The notes: generated by a model not told the origin, from the letters alone. Shown: positions 40,801 through 53,447, counted from the stretch's first letter. The stretch: DNA of 64,000 nt from Lota lota (GCA_026745465.1 JACYXH010000473.1:2880691-2944690); one strand, 5' to 3'. A program made the numbers and translations.

Positions 40801-43800
40801 AAAGTAAGTTTAAAATCCTACGTTTTTTTTCACTTTAATACTCACAGTCACACCCCAGTAGCAATTTCAGTTAAACATATTAAAGTCTGTTGATTGATTA
40901 ATATGAATCCATATAGCCATACATTTTACACATCGCATATGGTGAAATGGAATAAAAAAAGAATGAAAACAACTATATATAACACAGTGCGTGTGCGTGT
41001 GCGTGAACGTGCATGTCTATGTGTGTGTGCAGGCGAGGTGTTCCATGACCCGCTCCCCCAGGCGCTGTCGTACGAGGAGGCGCGGGCCTACTGCCAGAGG
41101 GCCGGGGCGGAGCTGGCCACCACCGCTCAGCTGTACTCGGCCTGGAGCGAGGGTCTGGACCGCTGCAGCCCCGGCTGGCTTTCCGACGGCAGCGTGCGCT
41201 ACCCCATCCTCACCCCCAGGGAGCGCTGCGGGGGCCCCCAGGCCGGGGTGAAGACCCTGTACCGCTTTGCCAACCAAACTGGCTTCCCAGAGCGCTCCGC
41301 ATTTCACGACGTCTACTGTTTCCGAGGTCGGTCTTTCCACCATGTCTACGTTTTGCTCGTTACCATGCCAGGTTATATAAATCAATATTGTTGTGTTTCC
41401 TTTTCTATTATTAGCCAACAGACCCTTTTCACAGAGGTGTAATCATATAACAAACACAGGTCACATGGTACTTGGTCAATGTGGGTTATCTTCACTAGTT
41501 TGCTACCCTAGCCTTAGTACATAAAAGTAGCAGACCCATAATTAGTGTTATGAGCGACATCTGTTTACATTCCCAACTCTAAATCTGCCCTTTACAGATC
41601 TCAGCAACGTCCAGACCGACTCTCCGGTGGATTACGTGGCCACGGAACCCGAGGACATGGGCCACGACGTGGTCGTCCTCCTGCAGCACGTGGAGGAGCT
41701 GCAGCTGAAGCAGCAGTACGACCACATGGAGCGAGAGGCTCAGAGCGCGCTGGAGTCTCTCCCGTTCTCTCCAGACCCAACCCTCCAGGAGCAATCACCA
41801 CCACCAGGCAGCGCCGAGACCACGCGCCTCCTCAACACCACATCCCTGATGGAGCTCCTCCAGGCCTTTGACAAAACGGAAAACGATTCCACCACCACCA
41901 TCACCGCCACAACACCGCTGCCTGCTACCAGCACCGCCATGGACGACACCAATCATCCCCTTTGGTCCAACAGCAATAATGTGACAGATACAAACCGCAA
42001 TGCTAGCACCGGCCTTTACGAAGTGGAGCTCGAGAAAACCGACCAACCCCTCGAGTTCCCCGAGCCGTCGTACGAGCCTCACAGGCACTACCAGCCGATG
42101 CCAGATGTCAATCTGGAAGAGCACCAGTCTCAGCTGTCGGATGGCTCCAAGCATTTCCAGCCAATGCCCGAGGCCAACTTGGACATGAAGGTACACTTGG
42201 AAGGCAATAACAGCAGTCCAGATATCGACCAGAGTCAAGAAGATGTAACCTCCGATGTCACCTCCACGACCCTTGACCCCGTGCTTGATATGAACCTGGA
42301 AGAGACCAAACTAACGACCGACAGGCAGCAAGCGTCCTCATCAACCCGACCCCCAGGAGAGGTAGAAGGACATGTGCTCCTGGCCTCCACCATGTCTCCT
42401 ACCCGGGAGTTAACCTCCTTGTGGTTCCCTGCCGAAGGATCGGCCGAAGATTCTCAAGGTACGAGTACGATGTTTACTCAAACATATATCGTCGTGAGGG
42501 AAGGTTTTACAAGGTTTTACAGAAGTGTATAAAAATGTGGATGATAAATTGATAAAGCACCTTTATAAATCTGTGTTGTGATGTAAAAGTCTCCTCTTGT
42601 TCAATTCCAACTGTTATTTTTTCTCCAGAAAACATTCTTGATGGGCAAAACGCCAGTTCAATGGCAACAAGTTCAACCACCATGCCAGTATCCTTCACCT
42701 CACCTGTCTCTTCGACTCACATCACCCGGTCCTCCGCCACAGCAATGGTCATTTCAACTGACCTCCCGTCTGAAGTCCCAGTAGCTACCCTCTCATCTCC
42801 TCCGGAGGTTTCTGAGGCTGAGCTCCCACAGGTGGTGTACTCCACGGCCGTCAACCCCTGGGAGATCTCAACCAGTCAGGAAGGCAGTGGGAGCTCAGAA
42901 TACGACAATCTAGTGACCTCCACCTCCAACACCACCAACGTGACCACCACCACCACCACACAGAAGCTGTATCCCACTGGAGCGGTTTCATCTGTGGGCA
43001 GCACCGACTCCGAAACAGGCGGAAGTACCACTGAATCTCCGGAGAGGAGGGTCAACGGCACCCGGCTGACTGCCGGCCCCACTGCAGAGGTCCCGAAAGT
43101 GGCCAGAGATTATCCAACGCCAGACTTCACTGAAGCCCCCTTGGAGCCAGGCACAGCGGGATCCCGTGCCACACACCAGGAGCACGAGTCTACCGCTGCA
43201 CCGAACGACACCACCCCAGAGGACGAAAACCTTGCCGGCTTCCCCATCAACACCCAGACCCCCGGCTGGACTCTGCCCCAGGCCACCGCCACGGCGCAGG
43301 AGTCTCTGCTGGACCCCGAACACAGCAGGGAGGCACCCTCTCTCTTCTCCGTGGTGACCCAAAAAGTCCCCGAAGACCCCGAGAAGTTCAGCATGTGGTC
43401 GAACACGCGAAGCCCCGTCGCGTCAACGCCGGCCAAGGTTTCCCGCAAGACCCCAGAGCCGCCGCCTCAGACGACCACGTTTCTGCCTCCGGTGAACCAA
43501 GGTCGGGTTGATGACAAGTTCATGCTAACGCAGCCACCCACACTGCTCATCTTGCCCAATGAGAGGGCTGCTGTGGGGAGCGCAGGGAACCCCTCAGGTA
43601 ACGTTGAAGCCACTCTTATCAGTCTAACTACCCTGCTCTCTTGCTACTCGATTCAATGATTCCCTCCAAAAATCTCCAGGCCTTTTTTTCATGCCTTTGG
43701 CCCAGTCCCACCCCCCTTTGCTTTACTTCCTGTCTAAACTTTCTGATTGACTTCCTCCTCCTCGTCTTACGCCAACCCTCCTCCTCCTCCAGCGTTGGCC

Positions 43801-45704
43801 TCGCTTTTTCCGTGCTTTTTTTCTTCGGCATCCGTCGATGCACTCACCCGACTCGCTACGCGCTCTTTCCTATTTACGTTGAAATATTTCTCACCTCTTC
43901 TCCGTTTGACACCCACAACCCCACACTACTTCTCCACTCCCCCCAACCACCAAGACCTGGAAAAGATACACAAGCCATGTCTATTTGTGCTTGATTTCTT
44001 CTTCCTTTTTTTACTCAAAGATTGACTTCTATGAAGTTCTTACCAGGAATGTCTGTGACGTTATTTCCCCTTCCCCCGAGTCAAATGGTCCTGGTGACGC
44101 CATTCACATTTCAAAGTACCTCACCTGTGTCAACTGAATTTAACTGAATCTCTGCGAGCTCCAGCTGAATGTTTTGCATACCTGAGATTACAACCTTTGA
44201 ATGAATTCCCCCCCCCCCCCCCCAAAAAAGTGCAATATTTTCTGCAGCAATCTGTATATTGCTAGCCTGACATCACCAGACCAATACTCAAATGCGTATT
44301 AGTCCGGAACCTCTCAGTTCATTTTAGATTTCCAAGGGGCGTTATCAACTGGGCAGACCAAAATGTGTCTGGGCGCAATTGGATAGACCTACAACCAGTC
44401 AGAGCAACGAAACGTGTGACACATCAGCGGCAGCCATCTTGTTTGTTTATGAAACAGCCTAAACAGCGCCCCTATAGGGCATACCTCATGTATCAAACCC
44501 GCCCCATATTAGATTAACAGTTGTGATTGGCCCAACCCAGGCCAGGTATACTGGAAATCTGTCTGAACGGGAGGGGTGCCAGACGCATATGCCAGAGCTA
44601 ACAAAACATGAGCTTGCAGATTTGTCTGGTTCACAGGCTAGCATATAGCTGCAGGAAGGACTCGAACTTGAATGTAACAGCATTGATCAATGCAATTGCA
44701 CAATGTTTTTAGATAATACTGTGAATGGGTATATTCGAAAATATAGATTGATCAAATGTTCAGATATCTCTTATATTAGATTAGAGAATTAACATAGGCT
44801 TTGGCTCTGTAGTGGCCATTTTGTTTCTTACTTAGTGAAATTATACTGTCGCTTAAAAAAAGTAACAGAAATTCAACTGAATTGTCTTTAAAAAAAATGA
44901 TAGTGATTCTTCGTTTATTAATGAAAAAAAAACTGTGAGCACCAGGATTTCTGCAGATCTTCTGCCTTGTGATTGCTGTAGACCTAGATATTTTTTTTTG
45001 ACCTTAGTCAAAGAACAAGTCAAATACCCCAGAGACAGGTTGCAAAAAAAAACTGAAGGGGTGGCAGCTTTCTATTTGATCTAGACTATACAAAAAAAAA
45101 TATTATATGAAATAGCTTCAGAATATGACTGTGAACATGACTTTAATTACTTATAATTGTGGATGGCACATGCAATCATTTTAGATAATGCTGATAATCA
45201 AATGCACAAATCCTGATGGTAATTCCTTATTAATTAGAAGGCACAAAATATCATGTTTGTTGCACAAAAAAAGGTCAGTTGTTCTGAATTAAACTTTCAA
45301 GAAATGATTAAATGAATGACGTTAGGTCTGTAGTCTTTGTATAGGTGCAAGAGTTATACGATCAAGCTCATCTTGCTGGTTTGCTTTCTCCCACTATAAA
45401 AGCATAAAACAGGTAGTTAATACATTTTGAATCAATCACAGTTTTGTAGTGACCCTGGTTTATCCTAAACTCATGTGGTGCCAAGCAGTGTTTGAGTTGT
45501 TTGGCATAATAATGGTAACGGCAGGAAGAGGTGAAACAATGCACTCTTTCATTGTTACAGTAAAGCTTTCCTTCAACATATAGCCTGGAGCGCAAACCAA
45601 ATGTTCCACTTAGTTCCACTCGTATATTCTTATTCGCATGCCACAAACACATGTTTATATGATATAAAATCGAATTAAGAGTTTAAATTTGTGTGTGTGT
45701 GTGT

Positions 45705-45757
<53 letters not shown>

Positions 45758-45955
45758 GACCCATTACGCTTTATAGCAGCCAGCAGCTTTCGATTAGCTT
45801 GAGTCATTGCATCTGGAATGGGTACGGCGTTGACTGGCACTCCGAACAATGCCGTTAATCCTCCTCATCAGCCATGTTTGCGGAATAGGAATGATCGCTC
45901 CATGCACATTGTGACTGCTCTGCTCAGATCCAGCCCCTCTGCATCTTCTGAGCGG

Positions 45956-45997
<42 letters not shown>

Positions 45998-48900
45998 AAT
46001 ATCAATCAGCGGATTAGGATTTTTTCCAGAACATCAATCATTCAATTGAGTTGAAAAAAAACTAAAACCTATTATTTTAACCATAGTTGAACTGCAACAT
46101 AATATAACATAACATGAAGATGGTTATATTAGCGGTTATGGCAGATGATAGGTTGGATGAGTTTGTAAATTTAAAACAGTATCCTGACACCTTAACGTTT
46201 TTAGCCATTCGTAGCCTACATTGGATTACAAGCAATTATCTTTGTTTTGGGTTTTTACTATGTTGTACACCATTTGTACTGTGTAGACTATAAAAAATAA
46301 CGAAATTGTACGAATTAATAATACAAGAGTTATAAAGTGTTTTCTTTTTTTAACATAAGTTGGGCAGATTTCCCCGTACCATTGACATTCACTCAAAACA
46401 ATACGATGAACAATGGGCTTGGGAGTTGTGAAAATGTGCTCTTGAGTCATTTCCTCATTGAAGTTATTTGGACCGTCCTTTAAAAATCAACAACATTGTG
46501 CATGTTTTAGATGCATGTCTGGTGGACCCCTGTCTCAACGGGGGGACGTGTGTGGAGCGCAACGGCCATGTCCAGTGCCTCTGTCTGCCCAGCTACGGAG
46601 GGGACCTCTGTCAAACTGGTAAGCTATGTTAAAAATATGAAAATACCATTACAAATGTTGAAGGCGCTGTAAGGCTGTACGATTCTGAGTTGTTAAGAGA
46701 GCGAGCACAAGAAACTCTCTGCTTCCTCCGTTTCTCCGCCATTGAGAAGTGTTGCATACAAGTCACCTTACAGTTACCTACAGCACCAACTCTCACTGTA
46801 ACTAAATATACCGTATATATTCCCATTTTAATACTGAACATACAGTAGAATGTATTTGTCATAATTGTTGCACAACAAAAATCTATATGATTTGACCACT
46901 TTGTTTTAGTGGTCAAATCAACCTCCCATAGAAGGATGAATGTGTTCTTGTGATTAACGTGACATTATTTATCGTTTATTAAGATGTCTGGAGCTTGCAC
47001 CGTTACATCTTCAAATATAAATATACAAATATAAAACACATGATTTAATATATAATAGAATACAATACAATGTTTTAATACAAATATAATAAAGAATTGA
47101 TATATCATGTCTAAAAGGGGCTGTCTGTCTCACCCTTTGCTTACCCGGTCTCTCCCTAACCTTTGACCTCCCAGACGTGGAGCGGTGTGAGCCGGGCTGG
47201 GATAAGTTCCAGGGCTTCTGCTACCGCCACTACGGCCAGCGTCTGAGCTGGGAGGTGGCCGAGCTGCACTGCCGCATGGCCGGCGCCCACCTGGTGTCCA
47301 TAATGAGCCCCGAAGAGCAGACCTTCCTCAGCAGTAGGTGGAAAATGGCGTCCGCTGATGAGTCATATGATACTGTTGATATGATGATTGTTGCTGGTTA
47401 TGTTGCCTTTCCTTTTTTTGTCAGAGATGCACTGCTGTGCTTGAGTCCGGTTTTGTCTGGCTGTTGAAGATTCTTTATATATAATAATATAGAGGAGGGA
47501 TGTGGCGTGGGATGATTTAAAGACAATACAAACTAAGCAAAAATATAGTAATTTTGTGATGGCTTGAATTGATGGCAGAGTTGTGCAAAAAGTAAAAATA
47601 ATTAACAAAAAAGTAGGAAAGTCACCACCTTGTTTTGACATTATGTCTCTGATTTTGAACATTCCATAATTTTCTAGATTTGTCATATTTGTCTTGATCG
47701 TACCAGATCAAATGTGAAACAAAAATTTACATTTAGACCATAATACGTAATAAGTGATTGAGCAATTTTTTTAAATGGATACGTTGGTGGGAATTGTAAT
47801 GTGGATGTAATGAAACAATCATAGGCTAAATGTACCTTAGTCCTTCCTGATAAGTCTTCAGGAGCATTATGTATGTACAAACCAGCTGTGGTACATGACC
47901 GTCTGGTCGTCTCACCTCCCCAGGTAAATACGAGGAGTACCAATGGACCGGGTTGAATGACAAGACCATCGAAGGAGACTTCCGCTGGTCTGATGGAAAC
48001 CCACTGGTGAGAAACAAGGGCAGCAGTACAACATTCAATTAAAAAGTGGTGGTTGATTTAATATTAAACACATTAAGTCAACCACCTCAATGTATTTAAA
48101 TACTTCTTAGTTAATTATTCATAAACTAAGAATTGACAGATATATATCGATCATTAACCCTTTTTTCAATGGAAAGCCACACAATGAGTAGTCAAATGAA
48201 AACATACATTTTCATTGTCCTTTTGTAAAGCTCTATCAGTATGAAAAATAAAAGCGCTCAGATTTGATGTTCCCTCTGTATAGCTCTTTAAGTAGGAAAA
48301 TAAAAGCATAGGGCTTTCATGTTTCCTCTGTACAGTGCTATGAGTAGGAAAATATAAGTGCTTTGTTTTCATATTCCTTCTGTACAGCTCTATAAATAGG
48401 AAAATAAAAGTGCTTTGTTTTCATGTTCTCTCCGTGCAGCTCTATGACAACTGGCACCAAGGGCAGCCAGACAGCTACTTCCTGTCCGGAGAAGACTGCG
48501 TGGTGATGATGTGGCACAATGGTGGACGATGGAGCGATGTGCCATGTAATTATCACCTGGCATACACCTGCAAGAAAGGCACCAGTGAGTGACTATGAAA
48601 GGATCCTAGGAATTCTACTTTTGATACATTCTGATACAATATTTCACAAGTTTCGTCCAATATTCTAGAATGTTAGATCAGAATCGATCCCATTTTTTGT
48701 TTTGGAATCTTTTGACGTTTCTAAGTGCTCTTGCTCTTACCCCCGACAGCATTGTGCGGCCCACCGCCCAAAGTCAAAAACGCATCCATTTATGGAAGAG
48801 TCGTCCAGAAGTACCAGACGGGGGCGGCCGTGCGCTACCACTGCGCCGAAGGTTTCCGCCAGAGGAGATACCCCCTAATCAGCTGCCTATCAGGGGGCGT

Positions 48901-49579
48901 GTGGGAGGAGCCTCAGATCCAATGCATCCCAGGTAAGCCATAGGCCGCGCCTCCAACTTGACAAGGAAGAAAAAAACACTCAGAAGGGCAGTCCTTTAAT
49001 GTTGGACAAAAACCAAGTCCAAGAAAGTTGTGTGAAAAAAGATGCCTTATTAAATCTCCATGTTCGTTCTTTGTAACTTATTATAAATGCTGTTGTATGG
49101 TGTATAGTTGTACAGTTGGCATTGATACTATCGTTATATGATTGTATTGATTGTAAGGAACATCCATGATTATACAAAGTGAAATCTGCAGTTCAGTGTA
49201 TGGGACCTTGGAGACAGAAAAGGGCTGGCTCATTCTAGCAACTTATTATTCCATCAGAACAGTCTGCTGTTATTGTAATGGTAATCCTGTTCATAGTTTG
49301 CAAACATTCATATCAGATATAAGTATCTCTTAAGAAGGTTAATAGTGATAAAAAAATGCCCTTCAAAATAAAAATGTACAAGTTATCATTTAGTAATAAG
49401 TTTTATGTAGTTTTTAAACTCTGATCACCATTCTTCTTGTAGTCGGAGGAAGGATGTTAGAGGCTGCGGGTCACATTTATTCATCCACCGGAGTGATGTT
49501 TTCGGCAATCCAAGACGACGATGACGATGCACCTACAACCACAAAGGTGTCGCCACAATATTGGGACATCAAGTTTTAA
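34866..49579 (+). CDS. bcan: Brevican core protein (lectican proteoglycan), 14 coding exons, about 1,254 aa
   Basis: Exons: 34866-34885 (candidate start), 39152-39228, 39435-39860, 40148-40322, 40432-40559, 41033-41326, 41598-42458, 42629-43597, 46511-46618, 47175-47333, 47924-48006, 48440-48584, 48750-48932 and 49443-49579; phases agree throughout. The order is signal peptide, Ig-V (to about 174), two link modules binding hyaluronan (about 174-373, with [11 protein letters not shown] and [11 protein letters not shown]), a Ser/Thr/Pro-rich core (about 373-983), one six-cysteine EGF, C-type lectin (WSDGNPL, QPDSYF, WSDVPC), sushi, and a short tail ending QYWDIKF. One EGF module and the hdgf-mrpl24 neighbourhood favour brevican over neurocan. 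EGSGSSEYD (about 42880-42906) is a good chondroitin-sulfate site. The Ig domain has a long Ser/Pro insert after its first cysteine. Exon 1 is the least certain part. Poly(A) signal at 50139. Confidence 0.95.
43598..43659 (+). CDS. bcan: Alternative readthrough C-terminus of bcan (putative GPI-anchor signal)
   Basis: If the donor after exon 8 (43597|GTAACG) is not used, the frame continues for 20 codons to TGA at 43657-43659. It adds a polar stretch followed by a hydrophobic run ([15 protein letters not shown]), after small residues GNPSGN that could be an anchor site. Mammals make a GPI-linked brevican by the same readthrough after exon 8. The isoform would lack the EGF, lectin and sushi modules. 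I see no AATAAA within about 600 bp downstream, which weakens the case. Confidence 0.5.
44261..44642. mobile_element. Non-autonomous DNA transposon in bcan intron 8, 382 bp
   Basis: Ends are inverted: GCTAGCCTG near the left and CAGGCTAGC at the right, and the pairing extends imperfectly into ACCAGAC / GTCTGGT. No coding capacity. The target duplication is unclear (flanks TATATT and ATATAG), so the superfamily cannot be set. Confidence 0.65.
45690..45753. repeat. (GT)n microsatellite in bcan intron 8
   Basis: About 32 GT units with a single interruption. Confidence 0.95.
45959..45997. repeat. (CTG)13 trinucleotide repeat in bcan intron 8
   Basis: Thirteen uninterrupted CTG units on the sense strand of bcan, about 510 bp before the EGF exon. 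Confidence 0.97.
48178..48439 (+). repeat. 52-bp tandem repeat carrying four copies of the bcan exon 12 splice acceptor
   Basis: Acceptor-like sequences end at 48230 (TTTTGTAAAG), 48283 (CTCTGTATAG), 48335 (CTCTGTACAG) and 48387 (TTCTGTACAG). The true acceptor CTCCGTGCAG ends at 48439. Spacings are 53, 52, 52 and 52 bp. Each decoy is followed by a version of CTCTATGA, the first bases of exon 12, then a shared block containing GTAGGAAAATAAAAG. In the exon 12 frame every decoy meets a stop within 4-7 codons. Confidence 0.88.
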
Positions 49580-50138
49580 CTACTTTTGTCCCCATCTTTT
49601 CAATTGTGCATTGACATATGCGATGATGACGCTTCTAAACAAAACATAAACAACAATTTGACCACAGTTTTGTAATGTTGAGAAATGATGTTGTTATTCA
49701 CTTAAAAAAAAGGAAATGTGTTTTTTATACTTTCTACTGATTTCTACTTTGTAAAATTGGATACACCAATCCAAGGAAACCCTAATGTGTCCAAAGCAAT
49801 ACGATGATGTTGCGTATAGTGGCTTTCGCCACTAGATGGTGCGAATGCTCCATAGAACCCCTGTACTTTATGTACTTTATGGGAATATTTATGGGAATTA
49901 CGTTGAGGTAGAAATATTTTCAAATCAATTAATTTAAAGGTGGATTTGAAGTAGGCTATTATACAAAACAGAAAACAAAATGCACAACCTGTAGGTCTAT
50001 TATGTTTTTATATTCAAACCATGGTTCTTAGGTAACCACGCATAAGAAACAAAACAAATCAAAACCGTCAATACTTTTCCAATAATTTGTTGTGGGGTAC
50101 CTATGTCGACACAGTTTTGTCCATCAACTTTATGTTAT

Positions 50139-50144
50139 AATAAA
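50139..50144 (+). terminator. bcan: Poly(A) signal of bcan
   Basis: AATAAA 560 bp past the stop codon, the first strong signal after the gene. Confidence 0.65.
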
Positions 50145-50316
50145 GTTTTGTAGGACAGCGCGGTGATTAAAATAAATTTCTTAAACCATAGCAGTTTCAT
50201 TTCCGTTGTCTTATTTGAGAATCACACATCATTAGGGGTAGGACCAGGTCCAGGTATATCCGCATCTACGATATGGAGAGGATTCAAAATTGTGAACGTG
50301 GCCGACCACGTACAAA

Positions 50317-50333
50317 AAGATGGCGGCCATCTT
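50317..50333. promoter_or_regulatory. Palindromic YY1-type site
   Basis: AAGATGGCGGCCATCTT is a 17-bp palindrome made of two opposed, overlapping YY1-like cores (AAGATGGC), about 170 bp beyond the bcan poly(A) signal. No adjacent gene start was found. Confidence 0.4.
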
Positions 50334-52637
50334 GTTCATTTGATTGGTCTGCAAACTAGTACGTTAGGATTTCATCTGCATAGAATTGCATTTGCAACCC
50401 TTTGCCTTTACAGCCAATCTTCAGTACATTGGGTAGACCTACACATCTTCTACAGGGGAGCATGTATTGGTATCTTAAATATTATTACCATATACCCGTT
50501 ATTTGTGTTAAAACAAAACATTTATTGTTTTGTAGTTTTTGCTGATTTACTATAATTGTATTGTTGCATTTGTTTCTTGCTAAACTTTTCTTGGATAATC
50601 CCATCATCTTCGTGCATTCTTTCAACTTTCATAATGTCCTGATCCTACCTCACTCCTGCCAATGTTGCTTGCATCGTTAATTCATTAGTTTATAATTTTC
50701 CACAGAACATGGTTTTGCAATACATGATAATCAGTGTAGGTAAACTATGAGGTTGGCCCTATAGCTTCTCCTAGACACCATAGGACTATACAAAACGTGC
50801 AGGGCCCATACTGTACAGTTTACTAATTCCTTTTCCACCTCTGTCCTTGATGTGTTGCGTGCTCTAGTAGTACTGAATATATGCTGAAATACAAGATAAT
50901 ATCGCTCTGATATTCTAAAACGCCGCCAGGTGGCATCAACGAGCCGTAAACAAAAAGTGTTATTGACTGTGTTATGACGCGCTGTGCACGTCTCCTTTAT
51001 TCATAATTATACCTCGACAACTTTTACTTTTATGTATTTTATTATTTAATAGTTGTAGTAATAGTAATAGTATATTTAGTAGTGTAGGGAATTATTAATT
51101 CGAATCAGAATAATTATAAAAAGAATAAATGTTCTCACAATTTTAAAGGAGGTCATGATTCAAAATGATTCAAATTGGCTGAATATAAATACAAATAATT
51201 TTAAGAAATGACAGATAATTCACGAAAGCTATACAGGTTTCCACAAGGCTACTAAATAAACTAAAAGCAAAGTACCCTGTTTTACCCCATGGTGTCCTGT
51301 GGGCAAATATTCTGCTGTTCTATTTTTTTATTACAAAAAATATAGAAAATATATAGAAATTCTGGTACAAAATATAGATGCTTACGAATCCGTTGCAAAG
51401 TTATTTTAGACACTCCGATTTTTTATATTGTAAGTTGCCTTTCAGGCCTGTAGGCATATATATTTTCGAAATTCCCAAGTGTATCAGAAACAAAGTGGTG
51501 GCCTCTTAAAAAGACACAAGCTTTAAAAAAAATGTTGGAAATTCCCAATGTATTCGCTATTATATACAAGCCTCCATCATGTATTCAGGATAGAACATGG
51601 TCAATGTTTGGAACACAGCCATGTGACCCAAAGCTCTAGCACAGTGCCCGTTAACGATAGGCCTCCACATCTATAGCGCATTAACGGATTAACGGACAGT
51701 TTTGGGTATCCCAGGTGGCTCCCACTGAGACACAGTCTTATGTATGCAACCAAAAGCCCCAAACCCCCTATTTTAATCTCCTTTTACTTTCATTCAGTCA
51801 ACAAAGACCGACCCTATCGCTCCTAATCAGCCCAGGAAATGTGAATTGACGAAGACGATTTGTTTAGTTTTGTTTAGTCCTTCCGGAGCGAGGGGCGAGG
51901 TGGTTCCTTCTGGGCATGTGTATAGGACGGCATGTTTCTCAGGCCCCTCAATAGACGGATGCGGCGGCTGCTGGGCGTGAATGCAGACGGCCGGTGTCCT
52001 CACCCGTCCGACACGGGGCCGATGACACGGCTGCGGATGGGGCCGCATTGTAGCCTGTGACCTTAAGGTCGCGGGGGCTGGCCCAGGGTGGAATGGCGGC
52101 CCGTGTTAAAGGACTCCTTATGGACTTCCTCCTTCTCCCAGAGGAAGTGTGGCTGGTTAATTGAGGGCCGGCCCGGGGGTTAGGGGGGTTAGTATACCCC
52201 CTGGTGCGACACCCCATAATGATCACTCGTGGGTTCTGCGGTGACCTGGGTGATTTTTGGCCAGTGAAAAGAAGAATAAAGAGCGGGGCTTTGCAGCAGA
52301 GCAGCCATGGTATCTTACTAACGAGGACACATTGGTCTTTAATTGCTGTGTTCACCGCTCCAATGAGCTGGTGGCTTAACACCATTATGTTTAGCAGTTT
52401 AAGAAATCCAGTTTCATCACTACGATGCAACTAAGTCTATTTCACTCATGATATATAATAAATGATAGAATCACCTAGAGTGACATTCAATGGAACCATG
52501 TTGGGGAATAGATGGTTGAATGGAGGTGTGTTGGTGTTGGTGTGAGTGGACCAAGGAGGCAGGGTGGGTTCTTGAATAAATAGAAATAAGAACGAGTCCA
52601 CAATAGGGCTGGACTTGACGGCATGCATCTTGCATTC

Positions 52638-52705
52638 CCCCCCACCCCCCCTCCCCCTTCCCCCCCACACCCCCCCCCCCCCCCCTCCCCCTTCCCCCCC
52701 ACCCG
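52638..52705. repeat. Poly-C / CCCT-rich tract
   Basis: C runs of 4 to 14 broken by T or A. The minus strand is G-rich enough to form G-quadruplexes. Reading frames through it are artefacts. Confidence 0.85.
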
Positions 52706-53447
52706 TTCCTTGTGAAAAGCCAAGACAGCTAAGACATCAGAAGTAGTATAGAAAACGTTACGGGCCCCACCAAAGAAAGGAGACAGAGGCCCCGTTTGGT
52801 CTGGGAACTGCATCAGTGCGCGGTCCCCAGCAGGCCTCTCTGCTGGCTGCACGCAGGGCTCGCACGCTGCAGCCCCTGCATTGTAATAGTACAGCCGACA
52901 ACATGCATGCTGGTCGCTTTTGTTCTGGCTAGTGAGAGCCCTCAGGCTTGGGCTAATGCTTCCTTCCGCGTACCACTTCAATACTACACACGCACACACA
53001 ACCAGGGGCAAAGTACACATGATTCATCTTATTAAAGAACACAAACACACACATTTGTGTTGTAATATATGAATGAAGTATTTGCAGTTAGATGGATATA
53101 TGTTCATCATAAGATGTGTATAAGATGTTGTAGTACAATTTACGATTGACGGATCTGAAATGTGTTGCAAATCTTCGTGAGTTTGACTATAGTCAGGCTT
53201 ATGTGTATTTTGTATCTATATTTCTATATCTATATCTGTATATATACATATAAAATATTATATATATAAGCTATTATATATAAGTCTTCAACGTCTTCTG
53301 CTTCAGGAGATGCCCAATTAAAACACACAAAATAAATTACATTTGAAAGGAGTCACTTATACTGATTTACATTATTTCAAACATTAACACCAAACTATTG
53401 AAGTGATAGGATTCCAGTGATCTGGAAGGTCACTGCGTCCTTGTAAC

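Noticed and set aside
43641..44025. Frames just after bcan exon 8 as an extra exon
   Set aside because: T/C-rich composition, no in-phase acceptor and no lectican similarity beyond the 20 readthrough codons.
48178..48439. CRISPR-like regular repeats of 52 bp
   Set aside because: Adjacent tandem units without spacers, in a vertebrate intron.
52487..53020. 177-codon minus-strand frame with Gly-rich middle
   Set aside because: It crosses the poly-C tract and a CA-rich stretch. No domain, start context or splice pattern is convincing.
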